Below, piece after piece: positions 1 through 9,042 of a stretch of 64,000 nt of DNA. Position 1 is the first letter of the stretch; each line of letters begins with the position of its first letter. The position numbers and the translations under genes were made by a program. This stretch comes from CBDFNC01 sp965249895 (GTDB lineage: Bacteria > Pseudomonadota > Gammaproteobacteria > Enterobacterales > CBDFNC01): the NCBI GenBank assembly GCA_965249895.1, contig CBDFNC010000004.1, forward strand, positions 1,364,001-1,428,000, written 5' to 3'. Below the pieces are notes generated by a model, which saw only the letters and a program-made list of their open reading frames with translations, made no database searches and was not told where the DNA came from.

Positions 1-38
1 CTAACGCAGCAAAAGCCTTTATTGCCTTATTAGATTGA

Positions 39-138
39 TCACTGAGCTTTTTCTTCACCCTTGACTGAAGAGTACCGAAACGCGTGCTTTTTAAGTTGTT
101 CTAGCTCAACCTGACTGACATTAGAGGTTAATAATTTG
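39..138 (-). pseudogene. 3' fragment of an unidentified gene cut off by the IS66 element
   Basis: On the minus strand an open frame runs directly from the IS66 tip to a TGA at 39-41. It would encode about 32 residues beginning KLLTSNVSQVELEQL and ending KGEEKAQ. The composition is hydrophilic and looks like a real C-terminal helix, but I do not recognise the family. No continuation is obvious on the other side of the IS (1879-1978), and no target duplication links the two sides. It could also be a chance open frame. Confidence 0.3.
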
Positions 139-1878
139 GTAACTATTCAGCTGGCGGAATATTATTCAATTTTTCCTGAATGAAGTCTGGCCACTTTCCG
201 GCAAACAGGCACTCCAGCGCCTGCCCGACACCGACATTATTTTTCTGGCACGTTGATATATAACTGCGGGCCCGGCAAAAGACCTTGGCTCCCTCCATGG
301 AGCGGAAACAGCCAGAGATTTTTTGCTGCACCTTTGCCATTCTGATATCCCTCTCTCCTTGGTTGTTGGTGAAGGGAACCTCTGGATTATCCATGAATCG
401 CAGCACATCATCCTCAAAATCCCTGAGCCGCTCCAGTAAGTTTCTGGCCTTGCTGCGGGCGACCCGCCCTTTTTTCTTCTTGCCCGTTTGCGGCTCCGCC
501 GGGGGCGGGCACTCCCGCTCCGCCTTATCGAGCAAACTCTGATACTTTTTCCGCCACTGTAACGCAGTATTGTTATCAAGCTGGCCACCGGCATCATTTA
601 CTGCATCATTGATTTCAATGAGCCGTTCATACATCCCATTAGCCCACTCTTGCCCGTCTTGCTCATAGGCGCGGGTAAGTTCCCGCAGGTGATGGGCATT
701 GCACAAACTGTGGAACACTTGCGTATAGCGGTAATAAGGTTTCCAGTGGTCATGGCAGAGTGTCCCGGCGAACTGAGGCAGTATGCCTATTTCATCCATT
801 GCCTCCTTACCGCGTTTTGCGTGAGGCTCAAACCAGGTCCACTCTCCGTTCGATGCATTATGAAGCCAGATGCGCTTGCCGCCGACATTAATACCCGTCT
901 CGTCCGCGTGAATTAACCCGCCATTGATGAGTTCGAGCTTGGCCAGCGTTTCAAAGTCAGCCAGCATGTGGTAAGCCAGTTTGTTAAAGTTGAACAGTGA
1001 GCCGGTACTCAAGGAGATGCCAAACATTTCATCAAAATGCTGCTGCACCCGGTCATAAGGAATGAGTTGGTACACTGACATATAGACGGCGTTCGCCTTA
1101 ACCGATGCACCATACTTAGCCGACCTGTCCACGTCAGCAGGGAAATCAGCGGTAAACCGGTTGCCCTGCGCGTCTTCCAAAATTTGTGCCCGGTATTCTT
1201 TAACCCAGCGGGAAATTTGGATATCAAATACCTGGCGACGGTCATAGCCTACGTCATGGTACTGCCCTGGCGGCAAGCTATCCCGGTTGACTGGAACCTG
1301 AATAATTTCGTCCGGATCATCGACTGGCTTGAGCGTCTTGCCCTCGCGGCCTTTTTGCCCGCCCTGTTTATTGGTACTTTTCTTTCGCTCTTCTTTAGGG
1401 CGGTTGGGGTCTTGCGAGGGCGGCTTGCTGCTATTTCGGCTATTAAGAGACAGGCGACCAAACAATAGCTTGACCAGCAGCAACATCATTTGTACGGCAG
1501 CCACTAAAGCAGGAGATGCGGCCTTGTCATTTTTCAAGGCGTTTTCTACTTGCTCAATGGTGGCGTTGACATCCAATGACTCGGGTATCAACGTTGCTGT
1601 GTTTGTATGCTTATTCATGGGGCTATTATACCCTCTGTTTTTTCGGGCAATTTTTTGCTTCTGTAAGCCAATCTAAGGCGTTGTATTTTTCTGTGCCGGG
1701 GGCGCTATGCTTGCTGGGCTTCCGTGCCTTTGGCGCTCTTGTGGTTAAGTTAATCGTTGCTTACAAGCGCTCATTACAGTGACGCATGAAAATGCACTAA
1801 ATCAGTCAAAACCGTGTCAAGAAGTTTTGAAAAAAATAATGCATTTATTGCGGGGTTTTTAGCCAGCTGAATAGTTAC
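139..1878 (-). mobile_element. IS66-family insertion sequence (single-gene type)
   Basis: Perfect 17-bp terminal inverted repeats (GTAACTATTCAGCTGGC) lie at 139-155 and, inverted, at 1862-1878. They start with GTAA, the usual IS66-family tip. The element is 1740 bp and holds one gene, the TnpC-type transposase. The accessory tnpA and tnpB genes are absent, as in the ISBst12-like group. The 8-bp flanks (ATAATTTG on the left, GATTAACT on the right) do not match, so no target duplication survives. That suggests an old insertion or a later rearrangement at one end. Confidence 0.9.
143..1618 (-). CDS. tnpC: IS66-family transposase TnpC
   Basis: This 491-residue DDE transposase moves the surrounding IS66 element. 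An N-terminal leucine-rich helix is followed by the family motif SRNSSKPPSQDP (about 60-71). The catalytic triad appears to be D239 (HADETG), D290 (HDHWKPYY) and E422 (NNQGERD), with a helical insertion carrying a Lys/Arg-rich stretch near 380-390 before the last Glu. The zinc-finger region that usually precedes the catalytic core lacks paired cysteines here (about residues 105-145). The stop codon sits only a few bases from the left terminal repeat, so coding sequence fills most of the element. The gene looks intact and full length. Confidence 0.93.
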   Translation of the reverse strand: MNKHTNTATLIPESLDVNATIEQVENALKNDKAASPALVAAVQMMLLLVKLLFGRLSLNSRNSSKPPSQDPNRPKEERKKSTNKQGGQKGREGKTLKPVDDPDEIIQVPVNRDSLPPGQYHDVGYDRRQVFDIQISRWVKEYRAQILEDAQGNRFTADFPADVDRSAKYGASVKANAVYMSVYQLIPYDRVQQHFDEMFGISLSTGSLFNFNKLAYHMLADFETLAKLELINGGLIHADETGINVGGKRIWLHNASNGEWTWFEPHAKRGKEAMDEIGILPQFAGTLCHDHWKPYYRYTQVFHSLCNAHHLRELTRAYEQDGQEWANGMYERLIEINDAVNDAGGQLDNNTALQWRKKYQSLLDKAERECPPPAEPQTGKKKKGRVARSKARNLLERLRDFEDDVLRFMDNPEVPFTNNQGERDIRMAKVQQKISGCFRSMEGAKVFCRARSYISTCQKNNVGVGQALECLFAGKWPDFIQEKLNNIPPAE

Positions 1879-1978
1879 GATTAACTTATCCTACGGGCCT
1901 AAATTAGCTTTTTGGCTCTAACAAACTTTTGTCCATTAGTTGGACTGAATAGGCTTAGAAAGGCAGATGCTCAACCAT

Positions 1979-3706
1979 GGGACTGATCAAATCCCACCCG
2001 TTTAAGGTCACAAAACCAATAGCTCTCCTCCAATTCAGCGAATGCTGGATCAGATTAATAAATCGTTCATTTTTGCTTGCCTGTTGCCAGGCTAAGATCA
2101 GTGGCTGAGCTTACTCGGTGGGAAACCAAGTAGCGTTAACCAATCTGCCACCTTTTCTCCCGTCAACAGTTCATGGGCTGACTGACCTTTGTGACGTCCC
2201 CAGCGTTTTTCACGCAGGTTATACCAGGCGCGGAACAGCTCAAGAAACGGTTGGTTTACACCCTTCCTGACATACAGATAAGTACGTAAGGTGGCGTTGA
2301 AGCCTTCAATGGCACTGGACGCACGGTGACGTTTGATGAGTAACATCTCCACTTCCTGCATCAGCTGTTCACCGCGTTTTTCATCCAATTGTTGGGTTAG
2401 CAGGCGGTAGCTGCCGAGCATTTCCTGAATAAGCCGCCGTTGCTTCCGCTTCCCGGCTTTTGCCAGTTCACGTCGGCACTCAAAGAAACGGCAAGCCAGT
2501 TCAACTGGCTGCTGAGAGTAATTTGCGATACAGCCTTGTAACTTACTGTGGAGCGCTTGAGTAGCCAGAGTGAGACCATCTAATCTGTTTGCCAGATAAG
2601 TCGCCGCCTTGTTGCATTCTTTATGTGCGGCCCTGCGCAGCAAAAAAGTTGCCCGGGCCAGTCTGAACTGAGCCATCTCCGTTGTCATTAGCTCGCCGGT
2701 CTTTCGACAAATGCAGCTGAAGGCGGCATGAAGAAGCTGTAATGCCTGTTCGGCGTGCTCATAGCGCTCGATGGCTTTGTCGCATTGGTTATCTGTACGC
2801 AGCCAGTGGCCGAACGTATTATTCGGGTCCTCTGTTTTGGTGGGGCTGATGGCCCGGTAAGCCTTTTCTTCCTGATTGATGTAATAGTAAGCGCGTTGCT
2901 CAACCCTGCGTACCGCCTTGCCTGCAATATACAGGGCATGAAAAATATCATCACGTTGCTGTGCCTGCTCGAAAATCGTTGTGACAGCTGCGGCGATTCC
3001 CCTGGCACCATCTTTGACAATGTGCTCTGGCGTCATTCCTTGATCAGCCGCCTGCTGGAGTACTTTGGCCCAGGTTTTAGCATCCCGCTGTTGCTCGTGA
3101 GACAGGCAGAACAAGTAGCCGGAATCCAAATCGACACCAGCCAGAACGGGGTCGCCTTGGCTGAACATCTCATCCACAGCACCGCTCCGGATGGCTGATA
3201 ATGGCACCGTTCGATTGAAGTCTGCGGCATTTTGTTGCGCCTCGGCAATGACCCCTTGGATATAGCCATAGCTGACTTTACAACCGGGATACAGCAGAGG
3301 AATGAGCGCTTCAATACTGCGAATAGAATTGGGGGCAGTGATGGTTAACGCGACAATACTACGGCGCAGGTGTGGCACATCCACATCAAGCGTCGCGATG
3401 CAATCCGGCTCATGTTGTACTTTGACGAGAGCGTCGAATGCAGCTTGGGCAGCACCGCGTGCGGTATAGACAACCTTACGAGATATACCGAATTCAGCGG
3501 ATAAGGCGGTGACATCACCATGGGCTTGTAAAATGGCGCTCCTTGCGAGAAGATCGAGTTTGTCTGAAGAGCTAAGTGGTGTTCGGTTTAGTATCGGCAT
3601 TCTGTCGTTTTTGATTGTTGTTTTTGGCGAAGTGATTATCTCAAATAACAGACCTTATCTCTTCAGATTTCTCCCTCCAATTTGTTACCCAGGTTTGATG
3701 GGTTCC
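1979..3706 (-). mobile_element. Unusual insertion sequence, copy A (1728 bp, 8-bp target duplication)
   Basis: Comparison with the second copy at 42234-43960 defines the ends: homology starts at GGGACTGATCAAA and stops at TTTGATGGGTTCC, which form imperfect terminal inverted repeats. The 8 bases flanking each side are identical (TCAACCAT at 1971-1978 and 3707-3714), an exact target-site duplication. The only gene is a 500-residue DDE protein on the minus strand, with about 120 bp of non-coding DNA on its 3' side. The element is complete, and its intact duplication points to recent transposition. I cannot place it confidently in a named IS family. Confidence 0.9.
2098..3600 (-). CDS. DDE transposase of the unusual IS, copy A
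   Basis: A 500-residue protein with an N-terminal helix-turn-helix (about 13-50, including EFGISRKVVYTARG) followed by a probable RNase-H-like core. Candidate catalytic residues are D143 (GAVDEMF), D197 (VKDGARG) and E432 (SAIEGFNATLR). The roughly 235 residues between the second Asp and the Glu are largely helical and rich in Ala, Leu and Arg, as in the insertion domains of IS66, IS256 or hAT-type transposases. The identical target duplications around both copies show by themselves that the element transposes. The protein is closely similar over its full length to the one at 42352-43854. The catalytic assignment is inferred from motif spacing and conservation between the copies. Confidence 0.85.
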   Translation of the reverse strand: MPILNRTPLSSSDKLDLLARSAILQAHGDVTALSAEFGISRKVVYTARGAAQAAFDALVKVQHEPDCIATLDVDVPHLRRSIVALTITAPNSIRSIEALIPLLYPGCKVSYGYIQGVIAEAQQNAADFNRTVPLSAIRSGAVDEMFSQGDPVLAGVDLDSGYLFCLSHEQQRDAKTWAKVLQQAADQGMTPEHIVKDGARGIAAAVTTIFEQAQQRDDIFHALYIAGKAVRRVEQRAYYYINQEEKAYRAISPTKTEDPNNTFGHWLRTDNQCDKAIERYEHAEQALQLLHAAFSCICRKTGELMTTEMAQFRLARATFLLRRAAHKECNKAATYLANRLDGLTLATQALHSKLQGCIANYSQQPVELACRFFECRRELAKAGKRKQRRLIQEMLGSYRLLTQQLDEKRGEQLMQEVEMLLIKRHRASSAIEGFNATLRTYLYVRKGVNQPFLELFRAWYNLREKRWGRHKGQSAHELLTGEKVADWLTLLGFPPSKLSH

Positions 3707-3860
3707 TCAACCATTACAAAAGATCTTGTAAATGTCTCTCCGTCACACAGATGATCAAGCTTCAGAGTTGGGCGCTCAGGGCGAAAAGTAAGCAAACCTG
3801 ATAAAACTGTTTTTACTTTCACTAAATTAGTTATAGCCGGAGTGGATACCGATATGTATG

Positions 3861-3916
3861 TAACTGTATCTAGAGAAAAGTTAGCTCGCCTCATTTTCCG
3901 AAGATGCGACACAACT
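3861..3916 (-). repeat. 56-bp remnant of an IS6-family element end
   Basis: The reverse complement of this stretch matches 11410-11465, the left end of the IS6 element, at 50 of 56 positions without gaps. The shared segment begins at the IS tip (GTTGTGTCGCATCTT) and stops exactly at what would be the transposase stop codon. No transposase coding sequence remains next to it. Its tip points right, toward the four-gene cargo, mirroring the tip at 11410. The rest of 3715-4008 holds no gene I can support. Confidence 0.75.
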
Positions 3917-4008
3917 TATTCATGGCGTTTGAACCCCGAGGATAATCAAAAGAACTCATGTTCCACAGTGATCATAGCTGTCTCAAAACGGTTGACCACG
4001 TCAGATCA

Positions 4009-5382
4009 TTACTCCTTCGGTAAACCCTCCCCGAGAAGCGGTGCGAAATACTCACTAAGAAACCGATTATGTGGATCAAAATCTCTCCGAACGGCTTTAA
4101 AGGTTTCCCAATTTTCCTTGAATGAAAGCTCCGCGTGGCGGCGCATCACATGTTTTGTTTGATTGAAACTGCAACATCCGTTGTGCTTTACCGCAAAATC
4201 ATTGAATTCCTGGAGAAATTTGTCCCACATTTCCAAAACAAATCGGGACTTTGTCATTGGTCGCACTGGGTCGAGAGTAATAGCGTCATAGTTGAAGCTA
4301 GGGCTGAGCAGTGTAGTGTTATCTTTTCGAACCCGATAACAGGCAAGGAACCCCTTTTCGTCAAAGCGTGGATACCGTTTACGAAAATCCGCAAAGAACT
4401 CACGAAATGCTGGCAGCACCTCGTCGGTAAAATTTTCTATTGGAAAAGTCCAAAAATGAAAATCCCAGCGGTACGGATACCGTTCAGAATAGTCGATAGG
4501 TTTGAGTGCCTTGTAAACGCGCATACCTCTTGGGAATACCTTGCTACGAAACCACAGAAAACTGACAGTAACTCCACGAATAAATCTGGACCATGAACGG
4601 CGCTCTATCATGCCGATGATCGGATTGAAGTATTTGAAAGACCAACGGTTGATTTGTAGGACCATTTGTTCAACCGCATTCGGTTTGCCAGCTTTTTGGT
4701 CGAGATCACGGGTTTCAAACACAAACAGGCCCGATGTGGCATCGTAGAGACCAAACAAAGCATCGTGCTCCGTTACATAGCGATTGAAAGTTTCCTTCCA
4801 GTGCGCGTCTTCGACACTTTTAAGTGCGATACGGACATTGACCACTTTGAGCGGTAACACCCTAAGCGTCACTTCGTAAATGATACCAAGTAGCCCATGC
4901 CCGGACGATACGGCACTCCAATCTGCATCTCCCCGACGGAAGGTCCTCACGTTGCTTGTCGCATCTACCATCTTCATGGCTTCAACCATGCTGATTGAAT
5001 ATCCGGAGCTGCTACCGAGGGCGGCATCCTTCAGACAGCAGCATGCTGCGCTACCGACCGTTGCATTGCCGATTTCAGGGGTGAACGGCAATTGGAGGCC
5101 TTTTTTGTAGAGATAGCGATGTACGTCAATTAACTGCATGCCTGCACCCACAGTAATGTAACCTTCCGCTAAATTTAGCACTTCATTGAAGTGCTTCAGC
5201 GAAACGGCTGTACCCTTGGTTTGAACATTGCATTTGCTATTGGAATGTAAAGACCCAACGGCCAACAAGGGGGATGGATACTCTTCGGTAGATCTAACTA
5301 TGTCGCACAACTCATCCACATTGCGCGGTGTCGCTTCCCGGTTTGGTACTGTCTCGTATTGCCCTGACCAATTGCTTGCCAT
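4009..5382 (-). CDS. FAD-linked oxidase (VAO/aldonolactone-oxidase-like)
   Basis: A 457-residue protein of the vanillyl-alcohol-oxidase fold. The N-terminal FAD_binding_4 part (about 15-175) shows the pyrophosphate loop AVGSLHSNS (41-49). His46 there is in the position that carries covalent FAD in L-gulonolactone/D-arabinonolactone oxidases. It also shows IGNATVGS (104-111) and SSGHGLLGIIYEVTL (159-173). The C-terminal FDPHNRFLSEYF motif is typical of the aldonolactone-oxidase branch. There is no signal peptide, so it is probably cytoplasmic. The ATG at 5382 has a good AGGAG about 8 bases upstream. It lies 77 bp downstream of the haem peroxidase gene on the same strand, probably in one operon, which suggests coupled redox reactions. 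The substrate is unknown. Confidence 0.85.
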   Translation of the reverse strand: MASNWSGQYETVPNREATPRNVDELCDIVRSTEEYPSPLLAVGSLHSNSKCNVQTKGTAVSLKHFNEVLNLAEGYITVGAGMQLIDVHRYLYKKGLQLPFTPEIGNATVGSAACCCLKDAALGSSSGYSISMVEAMKMVDATSNVRTFRRGDADWSAVSSGHGLLGIIYEVTLRVLPLKVVNVRIALKSVEDAHWKETFNRYVTEHDALFGLYDATSGLFVFETRDLDQKAGKPNAVEQMVLQINRWSFKYFNPIIGMIERRSWSRFIRGVTVSFLWFRSKVFPRGMRVYKALKPIDYSERYPYRWDFHFWTFPIENFTDEVLPAFREFFADFRKRYPRFDEKGFLACYRVRKDNTTLLSPSFNYDAITLDPVRPMTKSRFVLEMWDKFLQEFNDFAVKHNGCCSFNQTKHVMRRHAELSFKENWETFKAVRRDFDPHNRFLSEYFAPLLGEGLPKE

Positions 5383-5459
5383 AAAGAACTCCTAATTGAG
5401 CTTACCGGTTTCCTTTTACAGATTGCTAAGAAGCAAACCAGTGCTGTCGGATCGTAGTC

Positions 5460-8400
5460 CTACCTCTTCGAAAATTGCTCGAAAGCGCGGATCAGCAATT
5501 CTCCTGAGTAAAACTCCTTAAACAGTTCTGTAGTGATAGCCTTCTTTCCGGTAAGCCTGTCTATTAACCGGAACAACGACCCCCATTGCCTCTTGGTTAA
5601 GGAATCCACCAGTTCCTTTTCCTCAAGGGCAGATAGGAAAACAGACTCTGGAATACCGCCCTCGTATCCGTTCGACAGCATCTCGATTATTTGTGTAGTC
5701 TCCGCCAATCTGGCTTCATCAATATTACCGTCAGGCCCAAAAACCCCCGTCGCCTTTTTAGGTCTCTTGCTCTGCTTGCTCAGGTTCGCTAGTGGAATAG
5801 ATGCCTTAAATATTTTGCCAAACGCAAAAATGGAACCGACCGTTTGAAACAAAGCCCGCATTCTAGAACTTTCGATAGTGCGCCAGCCATGAAGATGTTC
5901 GCCAAAGGATAGGTTTTCAATATCATTCGACAGGTTGAATACAAGGATGTGAGCTTCCAGATCCGTCAAACGAGCCCGAACCCCTTCTCCGGTTTTGTCG
6001 CCTTGGTATTTCTTGAGCACGTTCACTTCTTTTTGCGTCAACAACCAACCACTCTTGTATTCGGGGTAATCCGCGGAGTGACTACCAGGCCATGGCTTCT
6101 CATGTTCCTCAATAATGGCGTGGGCAGCGTGCATGATCTCCTCGGTACTAATGCCAAACACGGTAGGTTCGTGAACAACATTGCGTGCGAACAGGCGACC
6201 CTTGTTTTCGAAATCCGCATAAACGATTCCTTCGGAAATATCCACTACAAAATATCGGTTCTCACCTGAGTGCTCCACCCGCAACATCGTATTGGTTACT
6301 TTGTTTTTAAAATGTTCCACACGCCAAGCATCTCCGAGCCCAACGTCTGTGATATGCTGATCTCCCCAAGTAATGATTCCCGTAGTTTCCAGCGGATGCT
6401 CATCCGGTGCTTCCTTGGGAGAGGTACCAACGTATTCATAGGTATTGATCACTTCGCGGGATTCCAGCCACTCTCGTAACTCAGGACAGTGTAGGTAGAT
6501 CAGTTTTTCCTTATCTATGGCTTCGACTAAATTGATCGCCGTCCAGCCTACCATCTCGGGCGACCATTTCTCGGTCAACCACGGATTCTTTCGTATCCGA
6601 CTGGTCGCTTCCTGGACAAAGGTCTGAAATCCTTCGTTGGTGATTGCCAGCCCCTGGGGACGGTGTTCATTTAGAATCAGACCAATAACGGAATCTAGTG
6701 TTTCAACACCACCGGGATATAGCGACTCCAGTTTTCGGATAGTCTCCTGAGATTTCTGGCTATTCGGCTTTACAAATAAATCCTGCCAACTTTGGATAGG
6801 TGGAATATTGTGCGCCCGCTGATAGTTGGTGAAGGATGGGTTGCCTCGTTGGCGATCCTTTCGAATTTCTTGTTCAAAGAGGTTCATCACGCCTGCTTCG
6901 GTGGCCATGTCCCGGAAGAAATCGGCCGTATTTCCCGGCACCGGAGCTCCCAAACGCGTATTCATCATGTAGTAGTACATATTACCTAATCCCTCTGATT
7001 TGAGGAATTCATGACCCTCGAGTTCTCGAAGTTCAGTCATGTTCACTTTTCTGACACCCTCTTTAACGCGCTCACCTATCGGAGGACACTTGAGTTCATC
7101 AACCCAGATCTGGTGACCAAATCGATAGGCTTTAGAAAAATATTTACCTTTGACTTCAGGTTTTTTTTTGTCGACTTTACCCGCCGCGATGCCATGAGCT
7201 ACCGGGTCATTACCCTGCTTTGGTCGATAAATTTTCTTCTCGAAATGAGGAAGCTTGCGTTCCGCGCGCCCAAACAGGTTCGCGTTCAAACCGTCAACAA
7301 CGGCACGGTTGGCAAATAACGTATGAGTCCAAGTACCCGTGTGAATTTTCACATAAGTCATGGTGATGACACGACGAGCCACTTGAAACAGCTGGTTGTC
7401 CGACCACTTGGGGTGACGTGAATGTAACACGCCGCAGACCCAGTTATGGTGGCGCGCATATAAGGTGTGCTCCGCTTCCAGAGGAGCTGTCATATTGCGA
7501 CCAAAACCGGTCAAGATCTGCTTCGACCCATCGGGTAATTTTTCGAGAGGTAGCCACTCTCCACCATTACCCTCCTCATCCATACCTTCGAGATATATCT
7601 TGCCTCCAAGGACTTTGCTGCCGTTAGGGAAGGAGCGGATCTTGGCCAGAGTCTCGATATCGCTCCCATAGAGGTGGCTCATATCCCACCAAACTGTTGT
7701 GCCATGCATTCCCTGTCTATCGGGATCAAACACGTTTGGCGCGTCAGAACGGCTCCAGTCATATTTGACGCCGAGATCTGCTTCCCATCTGTCTGGGTCA
7801 ATGGGAATGGCGTGTTTCTTCTGATTGTCGGGTGCGGTTTGTGCAACATCGTGTACGAGTTGCTGCAAGTGTGCCGCCGCATGGAAACTAGCTGTTTTGG
7901 CTTCGATAATGTTACCGTTCCTGTAGCCGAACTCCTTGGCGAGCTCGGCCTCGGACGGAAGAGCATCATCTCCCGACACGTCCTTCGGTTTAAATCCTTT
8001 GGGCATGCCATGATCGATGAACTCGGTACCCACACGAGCCTCGCCAGCAGAGCGATCATCGACATATGCACCGTCTGGTGAAAACCCTGAGTCTGACCAC
8101 TTTGGACGTTTCGCCGTACCTTTTATTTGACCCGGGGGGGTACCCCGCTCTCCATCCGGGTCGCGCTCTCTTTTCTCCATCCAAGAGCGCCCATAAGCTA
8201 ATGCTGCGAGCTTGAGAATGTGTATACGATGTTGCGTCCACCGCCCCGGATTGCCGGGGGTTGCTCCCAATGTAGAGAGGTAGCCCACGGGCAGCAGAAC
8301 TTTTGATGCCAGTGACTCCTTCGTATTGCGAAGGTGATCCCAAAGGGTACGCTTGGGAACCACCACATCTGGCATTAGAAAATCGTTACACAATACCCAA

Positions 8401-8795
8401 GCGTCGCGGTGTCCCTGATAAGCCTTTGCCGGATCGGTTTCCAGATAAGCTTTGGTAATCGTATTCAGCCGCTGGATTCCTACTCCACTTCTGCCATCAC
8501 GAGCATTCTTGACAATGCTCTCTTGCCAGGTGGTAGCCCACTTGTGATGAGGATCGACCTTCAGAGCCTTAATGAAGCAATCAGAGGCAGCCGTAAAGTC
8601 ACCAGTGTTGCGTTTAGCGTGGCCAAGTAAGGCCCAATCTTCTGCACTAGCGGAACCGTTACTGGTGCGGCTAATAAGAATCTGTATGGCCTTGCCAAAA
8701 TTTCCAGCATTGATTTGCGCTATCGGGTCGTCGGATTTAAAAACAGGGTCCTGGTCATGTGATACAGTAAACGGACAATTTTGATTAGTGTTCAT
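5460..8795 (-). CDS. Large animal-type haem peroxidase with N-terminal TPR region
   Basis: 1111 residues, well above the 500-700 common for the family. Residues about 25-95 form TPR-like helical pairs (WALLGHAKRNTGDF). The peroxidase core follows: distal-His candidate H315 (QQLVHDV); a WWDMSHLYGSD motif (369-379) resembling the Trp-Trp-Asp-x-Ser-x-x-Tyr-Gly of cyclooxygenase/alpha-dioxygenase enzymes; EHTLYARHHN (442-451); proximal-His candidate H561 in YRFGHQIW, as in myeloperoxidase-type enzymes; EIRKDRQRGNP (643-653); and VETLDSVIGLILNEH (697-711). About 350 C-terminal residues have no recognised domain. There is no signal peptide. The start at 8795 is preceded by AGGTG. The expected chemistry is peroxide-dependent oxidation or fatty-acid dioxygenation. 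It is likely transcribed with the FAD oxidase downstream. Confidence 0.88.
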   Translation of the reverse strand: MNTNQNCPFTVSHDQDPVFKSDDPIAQINAGNFGKAIQILISRTSNGSASAEDWALLGHAKRNTGDFTAASDCFIKALKVDPHHKWATTWQESIVKNARDGRSGVGIQRLNTITKAYLETDPAKAYQGHRDAWVLCNDFLMPDVVVPKRTLWDHLRNTKESLASKVLLPVGYLSTLGATPGNPGRWTQHRIHILKLAALAYGRSWMEKRERDPDGERGTPPGQIKGTAKRPKWSDSGFSPDGAYVDDRSAGEARVGTEFIDHGMPKGFKPKDVSGDDALPSEAELAKEFGYRNGNIIEAKTASFHAAAHLQQLVHDVAQTAPDNQKKHAIPIDPDRWEADLGVKYDWSRSDAPNVFDPDRQGMHGTTVWWDMSHLYGSDIETLAKIRSFPNGSKVLGGKIYLEGMDEEGNGGEWLPLEKLPDGSKQILTGFGRNMTAPLEAEHTLYARHHNWVCGVLHSRHPKWSDNQLFQVARRVITMTYVKIHTGTWTHTLFANRAVVDGLNANLFGRAERKLPHFEKKIYRPKQGNDPVAHGIAAGKVDKKKPEVKGKYFSKAYRFGHQIWVDELKCPPIGERVKEGVRKVNMTELRELEGHEFLKSEGLGNMYYYMMNTRLGAPVPGNTADFFRDMATEAGVMNLFEQEIRKDRQRGNPSFTNYQRAHNIPPIQSWQDLFVKPNSQKSQETIRKLESLYPGGVETLDSVIGLILNEHRPQGLAITNEGFQTFVQEATSRIRKNPWLTEKWSPEMVGWTAINLVEAIDKEKLIYLHCPELREWLESREVINTYEYVGTSPKEAPDEHPLETTGIITWGDQHITDVGLGDAWRVEHFKNKVTNTMLRVEHSGENRYFVVDISEGIVYADFENKGRLFARNVVHEPTVFGISTEEIMHAAHAIIEEHEKPWPGSHSADYPEYKSGWLLTQKEVNVLKKYQGDKTGEGVRARLTDLEAHILVFNLSNDIENLSFGEHLHGWRTIESSRMRALFQTVGSIFAFGKIFKASIPLANLSKQSKRPKKATGVFGPDGNIDEARLAETTQIIEMLSNGYEGGIPESVFLSALEEKELVDSLTKRQWGSLFRLIDRLTGKKAITTELFKEFYSGELLIRAFEQFSKR

Positions 8796-9042
8796 TTTTC
8801 ACCTTTCAGAATTTTGGTTCTGAGGATTGGTTTTATGAGGCCTGCGGTCTGTCGAATAGCGTTATATTCCGTACAATCCTCACAAAAAACTTCAGAGGTT
8901 AATTGACCATTAACACCTGAAAAAAGCTAATACTGCTAAAGTTTGATCGTTCTTACTCATCGCCGCAGAGTCTGGTTCTACAACCATCAAAGCTGAGAGT
9001 AGAAATCGATTAAGCTTAATTGGAACTAATCTAAGTTTAATG

